A DNA stretch of 64,000 nt from Polyodon spathula (taxonomy: Eukaryota > Chordata > Actinopteri > Acipenseriformes > Polyodontidae), in contig NC_054535.1 of NCBI RefSeq assembly GCF_017654505.1, positions 83,639,603-83,703,602 of the forward strand, written 5' to 3'. A program made the position numbers and the translations under genes. Positions 50,021-62,714 of the stretch are shown here, piece by piece. How positions within the stretch are numbered: the first letter of the stretch is position 1; each line of letters starts with the position of its first letter. The notes beneath the pieces were generated by a model. That model worked only from the letters and a program-made list of their open reading frames with translations. It was not told the origin of the DNA and ran no database searches.

Positions 50021-52521
50021 ATTTAGTTTATGCATTTGCACTAGGACATCTGTGTCATTATACAGAAATTGAATCTACAAAATAATGAAAACACAATTAC
50101 CTTTAAAGTGTTAAAAGGATCATGCATTTCTGTTTATTGTGAAATGGTAAAGATTACTGATGGATGTTGAGGGTGAGGGCATGACCTCATTCACCATTGA
50201 CTAATGAACAAAGAATTCTGGGTCAAGCAGAGCAAAGTTAAATCAGTGTCTCGCTAAGTGATAGACCACACTCTTGTTTACATAAGAAAATACAAAATAC
50301 TATACAGTGGAATTACATCTGTGATAGACCTAGCGCAGAGGTGCTTAGATCATTAATATTGACCCTTACATGTATTAGTGACAACGTTGTAAACGTTCAC
50401 TAAATTTTATTGAGTAGCATGTGATACTCCAAGAACATTTATGATTCCAGGATTGTGTAATCATAAGCCTAATCCTAACTTGAAATCACAATTTTACCCC
50501 AACTTCTTTCTACCCATAAATCCACTATCAGATTGCAAAACAGTGTTCTTTTAAAACAGACTAAACTTCCAACCTTTACTAAAACAGTTGGAAGTTTTGT
50601 AAATGGCAACATTTATTTAATTAAGCAAAATAGTCCTTCACAAAACATTTGTTGGAAGTTTCATGAATAGGGCCCATCATTCTCTTTGCCACAGATCAAT
50701 TCAAAGTGTGGCTATTCATGGAGTATTTAGTACTGGATGATTCAACAGTCTGCAAATCCAATAGATATTACATTAATGTATTTTACTCATTTATTTAAGA
50801 AATAACTTCTCAATCGTAAGACCTTTCAGTGTATTTTGAATAACCTTGTTTATTTAACAGTTTGACAATATTGACCTACATTGATCACAGTGCAATATGT
50901 TCAAACAAATTGTACTTACATCCTTGTGTGTTCTATCATCTGTTTTAAAAGTAACCCAGTATAACCCTGTACATGACTCTGCTTTAGTAACACACAAACA
51001 GTTTACGTGATGCCTACAATGTTTTAATATCAACAAATATAAAAGATTTCCATTACATGAGAGTAGATGTTAAACCTTTATGCTGATTTGAACTTGGCTC
51101 TCGCCAAGATAAGCACCAACTAAGACGTAGCTAGAGTGTACCACAAGTCTTAAACAACTCACCTCTCCACCCGCTGTTCCTCTTAAGCAGCTAGCTGAGC
51201 CTACCAGTTTCTTTCTCTCATACACCTTATCTACAGCATCCTCCCATGGCACTGTTAACGCTACCAGTTGAACAAGGCGTGCTGATCAAGACCACAAGAC
51301 AATATCTGGTCGAAGGTTAGTCAGATTCTCTCCTGTACCTGTTCTCTGTGCATGGAAACCACATTTTCCCAATCTGTCTGTGAAAACAGCACAAGAACGC
51401 TACGCATGGCTAATTTGCATATCGACCTCCTTCTTTCCCCTTCATTTGCATGACATCTGGTGAAAAATGGCTCTTCCAGTAAAATAAACTGAGCCAATGG
51501 AAACTCGAAATGTACAGGGTAATTTTTCATTTGGCTCCAGCACAAGAAAAACTAGAACATACATGGAACCTCCCCCATTGTAAGGCCTGGTAAAGCACAG
51601 TAATGCTTGTATTTGGTAATATTCTTGCATATTTTAGTATGAAAACTAAGAAAAGCAACCCAAGTATAAACTGTGTGTATGTTTACTCTCACCAGTTCTG
51701 GTTTCTGATTAAGTTTAATGTCCCTGGCATGTATGATGAAGCAGAATCTGTGCAATTCGAAGCCACATTTTCCCAAGTTAGCTGGTACTGTACTTTGCTA
51801 ACGTTTGAGAAATCGTTGTGCTGATGGAAACAGTATCTGCAAAAGGTATGAACATGACATCAGCACAAAACAAGCCAGATTTATGCTCCTTGAAATCATA
51901 AAAATAACTAGATGATGTAAGCCATCAGAAGACTCGTCAAAAATCACACTGGACATTTCCATCAGCGTTCCCCATTTTCTGTCAAATATTTACAATTAAG
52001 ATTGTCGGCGTTAGGCAGTGTTTTAGCTGATGGACAGAACTGTCGCAGTCACTAATACATACAGTACCTCTCAGCAATAAACAGTGGCTGTCCAGTAAAG
52101 CACAAAGCTGTGACAAACTCACTAACACATTCATTGTGTGCTGTCTTTTGCACGTGTAAAGCCACATAAATGGACTGCTTGTCTCTCAGTTTACTTTCTT
52201 GTTTTAATTTAATGTGTCGCTTATTTTTCAGTATGTTCATTTATTGTCAGCACGAACATGTACCTCAATGCAGCAGTATTTACAGTGCTATGCGTCCTCA
52301 TCCGATCCACTTCTGCTATTTTTGCTTTTGTTTTTATTCTTTTGTGTATTCATAAACGGATTTTCGTTTTCTCCCCATTCCTCATCCACTAAAAATATTA
52401 TATTTTTGGTTAAGTATTTCAATTTAGTTTTTGATCAAGCTAGTTACTATGCACAGCAATTGACACACTAATCAGACTTTGATTGGCCAACAGAATCAGG
52501 TGATAATATTGTAGCGTTCTG
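50021..52521. other. No gene recognised
   Basis: AT-rich sequence. Near 50560-50660 a GTTGGAAGTTT motif occurs in both orientations, too short to call an element. The overlapping open frames at 51300-51830 have no conserved content. Confidence 0.45.
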
Positions 52522-52815
52522 TGTTATGGGGGTGAGACAGACTCTGGGGAGACAAGATGAGGTTCCACGTACTTTTACTTTTAATCACACAACGAAACCC
52601 TGTTTGGGCCGGGGTTCAAGCCAAAATAATAAATAGCTATCTTTCTCTCTTTTACACCGCAGACTCACTGGGGGTCGCACACTGCTTCATCGATAAGCAC
52701 GCTCTCAGCCAGTTCTCCGTCTCTCGCACCCTCTCTCCCCTCAGACATTCACCCGCATTCTCCAGCTAGCGGCTCCCCTCCCCTCCTACTTATAGCCTCC
52801 GGGGGGACCCGCCCA

Positions 52816-52854
<39 letters not shown>

Positions 52855-52954
52855 CGGCGTGCCCAGTACCCTCACAATACACGGTACCTTAACAGGACGT
52901 AACAAACAAGACAAACACAACGTCCAGGATGCTGCTATCGGCAGGGTCGTTACA
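52522..52954 (-). mobile_element. Solo LTR candidate, 433 bp
   Basis: On the minus strand it starts TGTAACGACCCTGCCG and ends CCCCCATAACA, with a TATA-like TATAAGTAGG about 160 bp in. Overall GC is higher than the surroundings. A CA microsatellite (52816-52850) lies inside. No flanking direct repeat is seen. Confidence 0.6.
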
Positions 52955-54829
52955 ATATGTTTGTGAACAAAGAATGCATTTGGATGTTATTTGATCCTCT
53001 GATGTCTAAATGTACCTGCTGTATCCTAAGTACAGTATAGGGCTGCTTATTACAATTTCGGAGTAAACTGCATTTTAATCAAAATATGTGTATTTCATTG
53101 AAAATTGTACCGGGAATATATTGAATAGTAGACACAACCCGGGATAAATCAGTAAAAACTGATGTCCAGTTAAAAAAAAAAAAAAAAAAAAAAAACAACA
53201 AAAAAACCCCATGTAATTATTCAGTAAAATTCGTAAATAAACTGGAAACACAGAACGCTACTTTTATGTAGGGATTCTGAAATTTCGATTTTAACCGATA
53301 AAACCTGATAAAATACCCTCGATACAAAAAAAAAAAAAAAATTGGTGGATAACCAATAAACGCCAGAAAACACCAGAAAAACTGTACAAATGGTTCATCA
53401 ATTCATGTTGACTTTATCCTTTTCCCATTAAAAAATAAAACCTGCTACAAAAATAGTAATAAATACATTTCCCAGCACTGCTGGGCCATGTCCCGCCTTC
53501 CTGACAGGTACCTGTCACGCCCCAACCACTGAGCGACAGCACACTTCTTCATTTCATTTGCAGACTGCTTGCGACATTTATAACGATATTACAATCAGGA
53601 ATGGAGGCTTGTTAGCGGGATTTAAAGCTGTATTACAGTTAACATACGGAGGATTTAAAACAAAACTATGACGAAATGTAAAAAAAATGCCTACACACAA
53701 AAACCCCAGAAGAATGTACTCATGACCATAGGGATTTTATAGTGGAAGACAGCAAAAGAAAGAAAGTACAACATGTGTGTGCAAATACTGTCGAGTTACT
53801 ATACATGTTTTGACAGAAAAAAAAAAAAAAACACTCAAGCATTTTGGATAGTAACTGGAAACACTAATTTCATACAGTATATCAAAAACGAAAGCCCTGA
53901 AAAAAAAAAAAAAGCACCGAAAAAAAATTCATAAAAACCAAAAAACAGAAGCCTTACTTATATTGTATCGGCTATAGTCAAAAGTGTTGCATCACCCTAT
54001 AGAATTAACTCATTTTGCTTAATAAAGTTGAATGAAACCTGCTTAACATATTGAATTACATAACGCTATGTAGTTTTCCATATACTTAACGAAAAGCTGA
54101 CAAAAATCTAACATCAAATACGGCTATTTGCTAAAAACTACTATTACGGCTTCTGTTAGACTTTAACAAAATCTTTTTTTTTTATTTTTATCCCATGATG
54201 TTGATATTACCCTTATCTTTGGAACATTTACTGTAAATAGCACAAGAAGTAGGAAAGAAAGTCACTTACCATAACTGCATAGATCCAATACTTTCCATAG
54301 GACTGGAAGGAGTGGAATGCATTGGCTTTAGAAAACTGTACTGTCTTCTATAAGAACACAGGGCAGAGTCATCATAAGCATACTGTTTAACCATTGGGCT
54401 GGCACTGAGAAGTATTTTGCTGCAAAAGTGTGGCCGTTCTCTTGGTTTAAAAGTTTCTAGTCAATTTTTTCCCCGGCTACTTGAATCTACTAGGTGTCTG
54501 GGGTGTGCACTTACTTGCTTTTATCAGTTAATAAGTGATGTATCACAAAGTCATTGTGGGCAGGAACATTTTGAGATCAACATTCATTACTTTCTATAGG
54601 AAAAACTGGGTAGTCTTTTTTGTTTTAAGAAATATGGAATCTTTCGCTCTCTAGGATTATATACCTTATATTAAAACAGATACTTTGTTGGGCATTTGTT
54701 GTCTGTTTTAATCCCACTCACCCATTGATTAAGACATACAGAGAGCTCCCTCTTGATTTTCTACCACTGGGGATGAAATTCTCTTTGAAACTTAAGTTCT
54801 GAAAAGGGAGTATATAATTGCTAATTGAA
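52955..54829. other. No intact gene; decayed transposon-like sequence
   Basis: Several poly-A tracts (53169, 53326, 53817 areas). Around 53720-53860 the plus strand reads IVEDSKRKKVQHVC and, after a one-base shift, CKYCRVTIHVLTE, which resembles a BED zinc finger. 53970-54190 is the left part of a Tc1-type MITE like 46770-47280. Nothing else is supported. Confidence 0.45.
53970..54190. mobile_element. Partial Tc1-type MITE
   Basis: CTATAGTCAAAAGTGTTGCATC, then CTTAATAAAGT, GTAGTTTTCCATAT and ACTACTATTACGG are shared in order with 46770-47000. No right terminal repeat was found. Confidence 0.65.
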
Positions 54830-54939
54830 TTGTCATGAAACTTAGTATTAACTATTTAGCATAATGTATTGAAACTATCAGATTCTGGGGATATAAGGAG
54901 GTGTCTATCTGTCTGTCTGTGCATCCGTCCATCTGTATG

Positions 54940-55033
<94 letters not shown>

Positions 55034-55446
55034 TGGAGAACTGGTTATCCTACTGTCATGAAACTTTAACTTTTTAACTCTATTTACTTTAAGTTATTGA
55101 GAGTACCAGATTCGACAACTATAAAGGGGTGTCTATCTGTCTGTCCATTCTTCCATCCCTCTGTTAGTCACACATTTTTACATACTGTATATCTGGATAT
55201 TTTATCAAATTGTCTGTGACAGAGAATTGTCATGGCCCAAGCTTTTACTGGTAGGAAAGAGACCCAGAGACAAGAAGCTGCAGTTCAAAGGGCTGTTTCA
55301 CACATTTAGTAGACAGAAAATAAACACAGGCACAAGGACCAAAATAAAAGGTTAAACAAAATAGACAGAAAATAAACACAGGCACAAGGACCACAATAAA
55401 AGGTTAAACAAAACAATAATATGCACTATAGGCTGGGTATCCAACT
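54830..55446. repeat. Tandem copies of a ~245-bp interspersed repeat
   Basis: TGTCATGAAACTT, then TATAARGRGGTGTCTATCTG and a CATCTGT/CACAC segment recur at about 54832, 55059 and (partly) 55447. A CA/TA microsatellite sits inside the first unit (54941-55031). The LTR below is inserted in the second unit. Confidence 0.7.
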
Positions 55447-55913
55447 TTACTTTGTCCCTCTGTTCTCACACCATTTTTACATACTGTATATCGGATATTT
55501 TATCACATTTTCCTGTGACAGAGAATTGTCCATGCCAAGCTTTTACTGGTAGAAGCGACCCAGAATACAAGCAAGCTGCCTTCAACGGACTGTTTCAACA
55601 CATTTGTAGACATAAAAAAACACAGGCCCAATGACACATAAAAGGTTCAACAAACATAATGCCTATTATGCTGGGTATCCACTTTACTTTTGTTAACACC
55701 CACACATCAAAATACTCACCTAGTCCCTCTCCCAGACAAAGCATTTTTGTTTCCTTTTTATACATGTGGCCACTCCCCAGTTAGCACCAATGACCTCATT
55801 GGGGAATGGCCACACCTGTGATTGCTGGCAGGGACAGATTTAAACCAATTCCTGCCAACCTTACATTCTCACACACACACTATTTACAGCAGCAAAGCTT
55901 CTGCCTTGCCACA
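55215..55913 (-). mobile_element. Solo LTR with internal tandem duplication, TTGTC target repeat
   Basis: On the minus strand the LTR begins TGTGGCAAGGCAGAAGC, has a TATA box TGTATAAAAAGG and ends TCTCTGTCACA. The 5-bp duplication TTGTC lies at 55210-55214 and 55914-55918. A ~300-bp segment made of flank plus LTR end (about 55146-55446) is repeated, with many small differences, at 55447-55690. The duplication therefore occurred after insertion. Confidence 0.8.
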
Positions 55914-55918
55914 TTGTC

Positions 55919-57077
55919 ATTAAACATTAGTCATTCTTATTCTGATCTCCTCTATAAATACTGTTTATATATGTCATGGTCATTATTTGGAGTTTACAGA
56001 TATGGCAGGGGATGTATGTTACTGATATACTTGTTATATGTTGAAAACATGCATAGGTATCGTTACCTCGAATCAAGACATCAATTTGAGAATTGTTGGC
56101 GCGACAGTTTTAATACCTGTAATGGATGTCTTTTTAAACCTGAAGCTGCAGAGACACCCCTGGTTATTGAACACCATCATGTTATTTCATGCTTTATCAA
56201 TTACATTTTTTTCTTATACATTTTTCATTAACTTTATAGTGGGTGTCTACAGGAACTCATCCTTTATTTTAAACACTCAAGCAAAGGACGAACTAAAAAG
56301 AAACTTAATAAAAGGTTTGACAAATGTTTCCACAAGAAGGGGATCTGAAAACTAGCAGCAGTACACGCATTTCCACATTATTCTCTGACTAAATGCAAAA
56401 CAAATTCAAACAAAATGTGAAATTTCAGCCATGCTATAATTCAGATTAAGCTTGTTTCAAGGTTTGTTTTGTTTTTACTAGACATGGCATTATTTACACA
56501 GAAATTCCACTGTGGACCTGAACAGTGAACAATGTGCTAAAGTTCATATTTGCAATCTGGCGCATTGGTGTACTTGGACACCATCATTCTGTATTGCCAA
56601 GTAGAAGCAAGAACTTTACACTCTGGTACACAGGGCAAAATGTGAAATGTTACCCTCTGTGTTCACAGTGCCTTTACATTGACATTATCTAATCAGGACA
56701 ACAAAACTAATTCAAAAGGTGTTATAAACATACAATTACTTTGTGGCAAGTTAACTAATGTCTAGAGTGTAATAATGGTTTCGGAGCTTGGGTATGAGAC
56801 AATTAAATTAGTTGTGACACTCTGGTCTTTGAAACAACTGCAGAACCATTAGCATCAATGACATCACGATAGATTTGGAATAAATAATATCACCCTGGCA
56901 ATTCTATGTTACAATGTAATCATTTTAGCAGGTTTCTCACAGCTACACATACTACCATATGTTTTGCGTGATTGTAGCAATATACAGCATAGAAGGTAAG
57001 CAAACAAAAGGGCAGGAATCCAGCAGCCTAAAAGGGTATGCATTTGAAAACTTGATATGTTAGATTAATCCCATGCT

Positions 57078-57117
<40 letters not shown>

Positions 57118-58739
57118 AATTCAGAGATGTTCTTCTGTGCGCTCCACTATTATTAAGTCTTTCAGACACAATGATCACAATTGTAAAATGTGGTCATTTC
57201 AAAAGAGAAAAAATAGGTAAGTTTGAGATCACTGTATGTATTTTCAGACAATTTTCTGGTATACAGAAATGAGAAATAATGTTAACAAAGTGAATCTATT
57301 ACTTAAATAGGCAGGAATTCATCATACTCAGATCTGTGGTGGAATGTATAAGCTTGATTTTTTATAGACCTAATTTACTGTTTTTTTAATGTATTGTTTT
57401 TGCATTAATATGTGGGTCACTAAATCACTCCTTGGGGGGAATCCTAAGTTGGATTAATGTAAGTAAAAGGGCACTGGACACACTTCTAAGCGTTCTCCTA
57501 ATAAAAACTATAAGAAAAAGGATAGTACAGAAAGAAAAACTGGAATTATTCAATATTGGAGCAACATAATCTAGAACCACTCAAACATCATAACCTGGAA
57601 CTAATCAGAATTATAGCAAATATCAAAACCTAGAACCACTCAGAATTATAGCAAACATCATAACCAAGAACCACTCAGAATTATAGCAAACATCATACAA
57701 AGTAAAGACAATATCTATTAATCAATTAAAGTGGAATTTAAATATTTACATTATTGTATGCTAATTTCAGATATTGAAATATGTTCTGAAACTCTATGCA
57801 AACAATCTTTACATTCCACACTAGTACCTGCATTCACTGTTATCTAATATTTATGAATTTCTTATCTTTTGAAATAAAGGTTTAAATCAGATAACAGGGA
57901 GGTAACAGACCACTAGATAGTGCAGAAAGCAAAACGAACAAATGTACTCCAGAGATCCTAGTACATCCCACCCCAGTGCTACAGGCCGGTGAGACACGCA
58001 AAGCAGTGTCCTCCAAACCCATTCACATACATTCTTTCAGCTTGATAGTGCAGGAATGGTGACCTTGGAAATTGTGTTATGGCTACAGTAATATATCATT
58101 GTTAATGAAAATACACATGTACAATTGTTCCATACCATACCCGTTTTGCTTTGGGGCTCCTCTTCAACATAAACAGAAATGTGTGACTATCCCTAATTAA
58201 GGGGCTGTCCAAAGTAGTACATAGTAAATTCATACTAAAACTGTAGATATCAACCTTTTCCAAACCTTGTCAAGCTGTTGCTGACATACTGGGAGAGTCC
58301 TATGCCCAGTTTATAGAAACAGTGGTGTAGCTTGGATCTGTTAAGACATTTCAAAAGAGCAACAAAAAGCTATATATTGGGTCACAATTGACCAAGAGGT
58401 TCAAAATATTTATTTGGGATCTTTGACCCTTAAACCTTAAACTAAAGAAAGAAACATAATTTAACATTTCACTAGGACAGCATGTTCTTTCAAAAAGTAA
58501 TTACCTTTCATCTTTGAAATTGGATTTTGCGGTAATGACTGTTGTTTTTTAATCTTGGTAGCTAAAAGGTCAATTCAGGTGAAATGGAATTGTGTTGTTT
58601 TTACTGCTGGGGAACAGTATTTATAGTACTGAACGGCACTGATCAATATTTCATCAACACAAGCATTTGCTCTTTATTCATCTACAGCATGGTCACTTTA
58701 GATCAGTTGGTCTAGAACTAGAGATTGTTTTTTTAAAGG
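55919..58739. other. No gene recognised
   Basis: AT-rich. It contains a 33-nt poly-A tract near 57081 and a small tandem repeat at 57571-57698. The open frame 55806-56231 begins inside the LTR and has no recognisable domain. Confidence 0.5.
57571..57698 (+). repeat. 35-bp tandem repeat, about 3.5 units
   Basis: The unit contains AGAACCACTCAGAATTATAG and CAAACATCATAACC. The first unit is shortened and the second diverged, while the last two are nearly identical. Confidence 0.85.
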
Positions 58740-58826
58740 ATTGTTTTGACGGGAATGAATAAGAACAGAATGAAGTTTACAAAGGCCATTCGACCCATCT
58801 TACTTGTTTAATTGTTAGTAGCTTAT

Positions 58827-59430
58827 TTATCCCAGAATCTCAGCAAGCAACTTATTAAAGGATCCCAGGTTGTCAGCTTCAACAACATTACTGGAGAGTT
58901 GGTTCCAGACCCTCACAATTCTCTGTGTAAAAAAGTGCCTCCTATTTTCTGTTCTGAATGCTTCTTTATCTAATCTCCATTTGTGACCCCTGGTCCTAGT
59001 TTCTTTTTTCAGGTCGAAAAAGTCCCTTGCGTTGACATTGTCAATACCTTTTAGAATTTTGAATGCTTGAGTCAGATCGCTGCATAGTCTTCTTTGTTCA
59101 AGACTGAATAGATTCAATTCTTTAAGCCTGTCTGCAAATGACATGCCTTTTAAACCTGGAATAATTCTGGTTGTTCTTCTTTGCACTCTTTCTAGAGGAG
59201 CAATATTCTTTTTGTACTCAGGGGACCAGAACTGAAGACAATATTCTCTTACTAATGCATTGTAAAGTTTTAACATTACTTCCTTTAATTTAAATTCAAC
59301 ACTTTTCACTATATATCTAAGCATCTTGTTGACCTTTTTTATAGCTTCCCCACATTGTCTAGATGAAGACATTCCTGAGTCAACATAAACTCCTAAATCT
59401 TTTTCATAGATTCCTGCTTCAATTTCAGTA
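58827..59430 (-). pseudogene. LINE ORF2 C-terminal domain
   Basis: An open frame of 181 codons and more containing CGEAIKKVNKMLRYIV, LVREYCLQFWSPEYKK, LERVQRRTTRIIPGL, ELNLFSLEQRRLCSDL and TRTRGHKWRLDKEAFR, the conserved region after the reverse transcriptase in CR1/L2/Jockey-type LINEs. It remains intact but is cut off from the RT by a deletion and the LTR insertion. Confidence 0.85.
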
Positions 59431-59436
59431 TCTCCC

Positions 59437-60067
59437 TGTGACAGAAATACAATGAATCTTGGGTAAATCTCCCTCCTGACCTGTGAGGTTGCTAAGCAGT
59501 GAGGATAGAGTTTTTTAGATGGGCTGGCCTGACAGTTCTTTCCCCGGGTCGGAAAGTTCGGTCAGCGTGGAAGAAGGCGAGACTCTGTTGCAAGAATGTA
59601 TCGACCCGGAAGGGAAACAATGTAGCAGCCGCAGATTGTAAAGGCAGCTGCATTCGTTTACCAAGGGGTCACTCATGACAGCATATAAGGGGGACGGAGA
59701 ATCATAATTTGTTCCTTTGCATTGATTTGCAGAGAATAGAACCAGAAGGACAGTGAAATTATATTGTTACTTAAAATTGTGAGTGTACGTCTTGTCTTGT
59801 ACGTTACCAGACAGTTAACACAGTTACGGAGCTGTCGCTAGGGGCCAGCACGAAACCAAATAACACTGCACCTTTGCGAAAAAATATAAAACTGTATCAC
59901 CCACCACGAGCACTACCTCTCGCACCCAGGACTGGTGACCATGTTGGTTGCCAGACCTAAAAATACAACAAAAACATTTCTAAAATTGGATTACAATTAT
60001 CTCTGTCTGCTTCTTTTAACACACTGCATCACCCCTGCACCTGTCTACAATAAACCACTTTGCCACA
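59437..60067 (+). mobile_element. Solo LTR nested in the LINE, CTCCC target repeat
   Basis: 631 bp, starting TGTGACAGAAATAC and ending TTTGCCACA, with identical 5-bp repeats CTCCC on both sides (59432-59436, 60068-60072). A TATA-like GCATATAAGGGGG is near 59690 and AATAAA near 60049, as expected for promoter and polyadenylation in an LTR. The LINE reading resumes exactly across it. No internal retroviral genes remain. Confidence 0.9.
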
Positions 60068-60133
60068 CTCCCATATGGTATTTATATTTATGCATTTCCT
60101 TGAATCCCTACTGTGTTCAGTTTGAGAATTAAT

Positions 60134-60771
60134 CTTTTATGCAGGACTTTGTCAAAAGCTTTCTGGAAATCTAAATAAACCATGTCATATGCATTGCAAT
60201 TATCCATTGTCGATGTTGCATCCTCAAAAATCAAGCAGGTTAGTTAGACAGGATTTCCTTTTTCTAAAATCATGCTGACTGTCTCCCAGGACAACCCCTG
60301 TGTCAAGACTGTTGCATGATCTTGGTTAGCGGTTTGTAAATAACTTCTTTCACCTCTTTGAGTACTATTGGGAGCATCTCGTCCAGCCCAGGGGATTTGT
60401 TTATTTTAAGAACTCCTAGTCCCTTTAACACTTCTACCTCTGTTATACTAAAATGATTTAAAACTGGATAGGAACAGGTCAACATGTGGGGCATGTTGCC
60501 CGTATCCTCCTTTGTAAAAACTTGTGAAAAGTAATCATTTAATATACTTGATATTTTCATCTATGATTTAGCCATTTGTATCTCTTAAACATTTGACCGC
60601 CTGTTCTCTTGCTGTAATAATATTGGACAAACCTTTTGGAATTGGAGTTTTAACCCCCTTACATATGCTCATTTCTATCTCTCTCTTGGCCTTTCTAACT
60701 TTCCTTTTGACTTGTGTTTGCAGTTCCAAGTACTCTTTCTGTGTACTTGGTTCTTGGTCACTTTTAAACAC
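60134..60771 (-). pseudogene. LINE ORF2 N-terminal RT region fragments
   Basis: Two short open frames and linking sequence: KVRKAKREIEMSICKG upstream, then SILNDYFSQVFTKED, EVLKGLGVLKINKSPGLDEM and, after frameshifts, YLDFQKAFDKVLHKR. The pieces sit in the order of LINE reverse transcriptases but with stops between them. Confidence 0.75.
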
Positions 60772-61340
60772 TCTGTAAAGTGCCTTTTTTCTCTGAATAT
60801 TTTTTTAATTGATCTATTAAACCTTTTTTGTGGGCAATTTTGTTTTACATTTAGATTTGTCTACTTTTGGGATGTAATTGTACCTCTATACCTACATTTT
60901 TAAAAAACAGACATCCTTTTTCGGTTTTATTCCAATCTACTTATGTTAGTCTCTGTTTCATACCTTCATAGTTTGCCTTTCTAAAATTGTAAACCTTAGC
61001 TTTAGTCATTACTTTTTGGGGTTTTAAGAAGCACTTAAAATGAGACCATGTTGTGTTCTTAGTTTGCCAATGGTTCTCTGACTTCTGCTTTAGTTATTCT
61101 GTCTTTGTTATTTAAAAAGATTAAATCAAGGCATGCCTCCCCTCTAGTCGGTGCTTTGACAAATTGCATTAGGAAGCAGTCATTTGTCATTTCCACCATT
61201 TCAATTTTGTCTGTTCTGCTCCCCTCCGGGTTTTACCATTTTATATCGGGGAAGTTGAAATCCCCCATTAATATGGCTTCTCCTTTGCTGCACGCATTTG
61301 CAGCACACATGATATTAAGTATTCTTTTAACAAAGAGACA

Positions 61341-61629
61341 TAAGAGAACAGTAGCCAACAGACCTGTCAACTCTTTCTTATTTGTCGGGACTCTCACGAT
61401 TTTTGGACACCTGTCCCAGACAACTCCCGGGACAGATTTTCTGATGCATTTTGCTGAAAACTCTATTGTTAAGCCCCTTTATGTCAGCAAACCTGATTCC
61501 TGCAAAGGTCATGTATGGTATGTGGTTACTGCAATCCCTGTCTGTACCTAGCAGGGTTTAGGGCCTAGGTGATGCATTCAATAGATGACCATATATGATG
61601 GCTGCGTATGCGATAAGCCCTCCTGGTCT

Positions 61630-61683
<54 letters not shown>

Positions 61684-62031
61684 TATAATATATGTCAATC
61701 TTGGACCTAGACATAATCCTAAGCAACTTGGACCTAAACATAATCCTAAGCAACTTTGGAAAAATGACATACTTTCTGTAAACTATGCAGGACTGATTTT
61801 AACAGTGGGACATGGAAGCAAGAATGATGATGTGTGTGGTAAGCACGAGAGATCACAAAACCACCAAAAAGCCAGTGACCTCAGAAAACCAGCACAAACG
61901 GAAAAGGGAGATCAAGAAAGTTATATAGAGAGAGACATTTGCATGCTGTGAGTAGTTCAGCAAATCTGTAGTAGCCATGCATGTTCCCAGACTCACACAT
62001 TGCAAAGTATTCTGCAGGAAAGTCTAAGTCA
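61341..62031. other. Repeat-rich stretch without gene
   Basis: Near 61360-61450 a CTGTCAACTCTTTC ... CTCCCGGGACAG segment resembles a widespread fish repeat. A TA microsatellite lies at 61632-61676. A 28-bp direct repeat starting CTTGGACCTAGACATAATCC occurs twice at about 61700-61757. No coding exon. Confidence 0.5.
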
Positions 62032-62036
62032 CACAC

Positions 62037-62714
62037 TGTGGAAGGGGTGTGGGTAATTCACTGACCAGGAGACAGACAGGTGTAATTGAAAACACCACAC
62101 AGGTGCCCAGTTTTATTTCAGGGGCGCGTTGGGTTTCTTTAGCCCGCAGAGGGCGCTGTTGGTCCGTGGTCTGCTTACCAACTATGTGTAAACAGTTCAG
62201 GCGCACTTGCAGGTGCTTCAAAACAATACTACAAAAATTGAAGGCACAAAGAAACAGGAAAAATAAAACAGTAACAAAACTACAAAGAAAAGGTGCTGCA
62301 CCCTGCAGCAATATCCCAGTCACGCTGCCCGTGCGACCCGGATCACCGTCCTACGCTGCCGGCTACCTAGCCTGCTCAGCTATCCTTATTCAGGGATCTG
62401 CTCAAGGGTTCCCCTCCCTCACTATCTCGCTCTGAACCTCCGTTCCGTTCCGTTCGGTCGTGGACCAGCGTTTCTGCGCACTCTACGCATTTAAAGGGCA
62501 GATCTGAGGAAACAACAGAGCATTAATTTATAGGGCTAACAATCTCCCAAGACGCGCCTCTCAGCCATTCAGAGAGGGGGAAAGTCCACACACCCACTTT
62601 CCCACCTCCCCGTGCCACTGCCATGACTCACAGGCGGTTGTTGGATGACTGCCGCCCTCTTCCTGCAGCCCGTGAACACGCCAGCAGAGTCAGCACAGAT
62701 CTCTTCCTGTTACA
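62037..62714 (-). mobile_element. Solo LTR, CACAC target repeat
   Basis: 678 bp. On the minus strand it starts TGTAACAGGAAGAG, has a CTATAAATTAAT TATA box about 190 bp in, a GAAATAAAACTGGG polyadenylation signal near the end, and ends CCCCTTCCACA. The flanks 62032-62036 and 62715-62719 are both CACAC. A related truncated copy is at 49803-50020. Confidence 0.9.

Larger units (their letters stand above)
58740..61340 (-). mobile_element. CR1/L2-like LINE, decayed and internally deleted
   Basis: Minus-strand pieces in 5'-3' order: endonuclease motif GDFNFPDIKW (about 61250), PTRGEACLDLIF (about 61140), VKRKVRKAKREI (about 60690), reverse transcriptase blocks GVLKINKSPGLDEMLP (60400) and LDFQKAFDKVLHKRLILKL (about 60140). 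Then a jump to the C-terminal frame at 59372-58827. The catalytic YxDD segment between is deleted. The 3' tail has ATGGGTCGAATGGCCT, seen in this LINE group. An LTR (59437-60067) splits the element. Confidence 0.85.

Noticed and set aside
51300..51830. Overlapping short frames on both strands as a possible gene
   Set aside because: No conserved motif, no phase-consistent exons and no codon bias visible.
60303..60560. Independent small gene on the minus strand
   Set aside because: It contains a reverse-transcriptase block (INKSPGLDEM) and lies in order with other LINE pieces.
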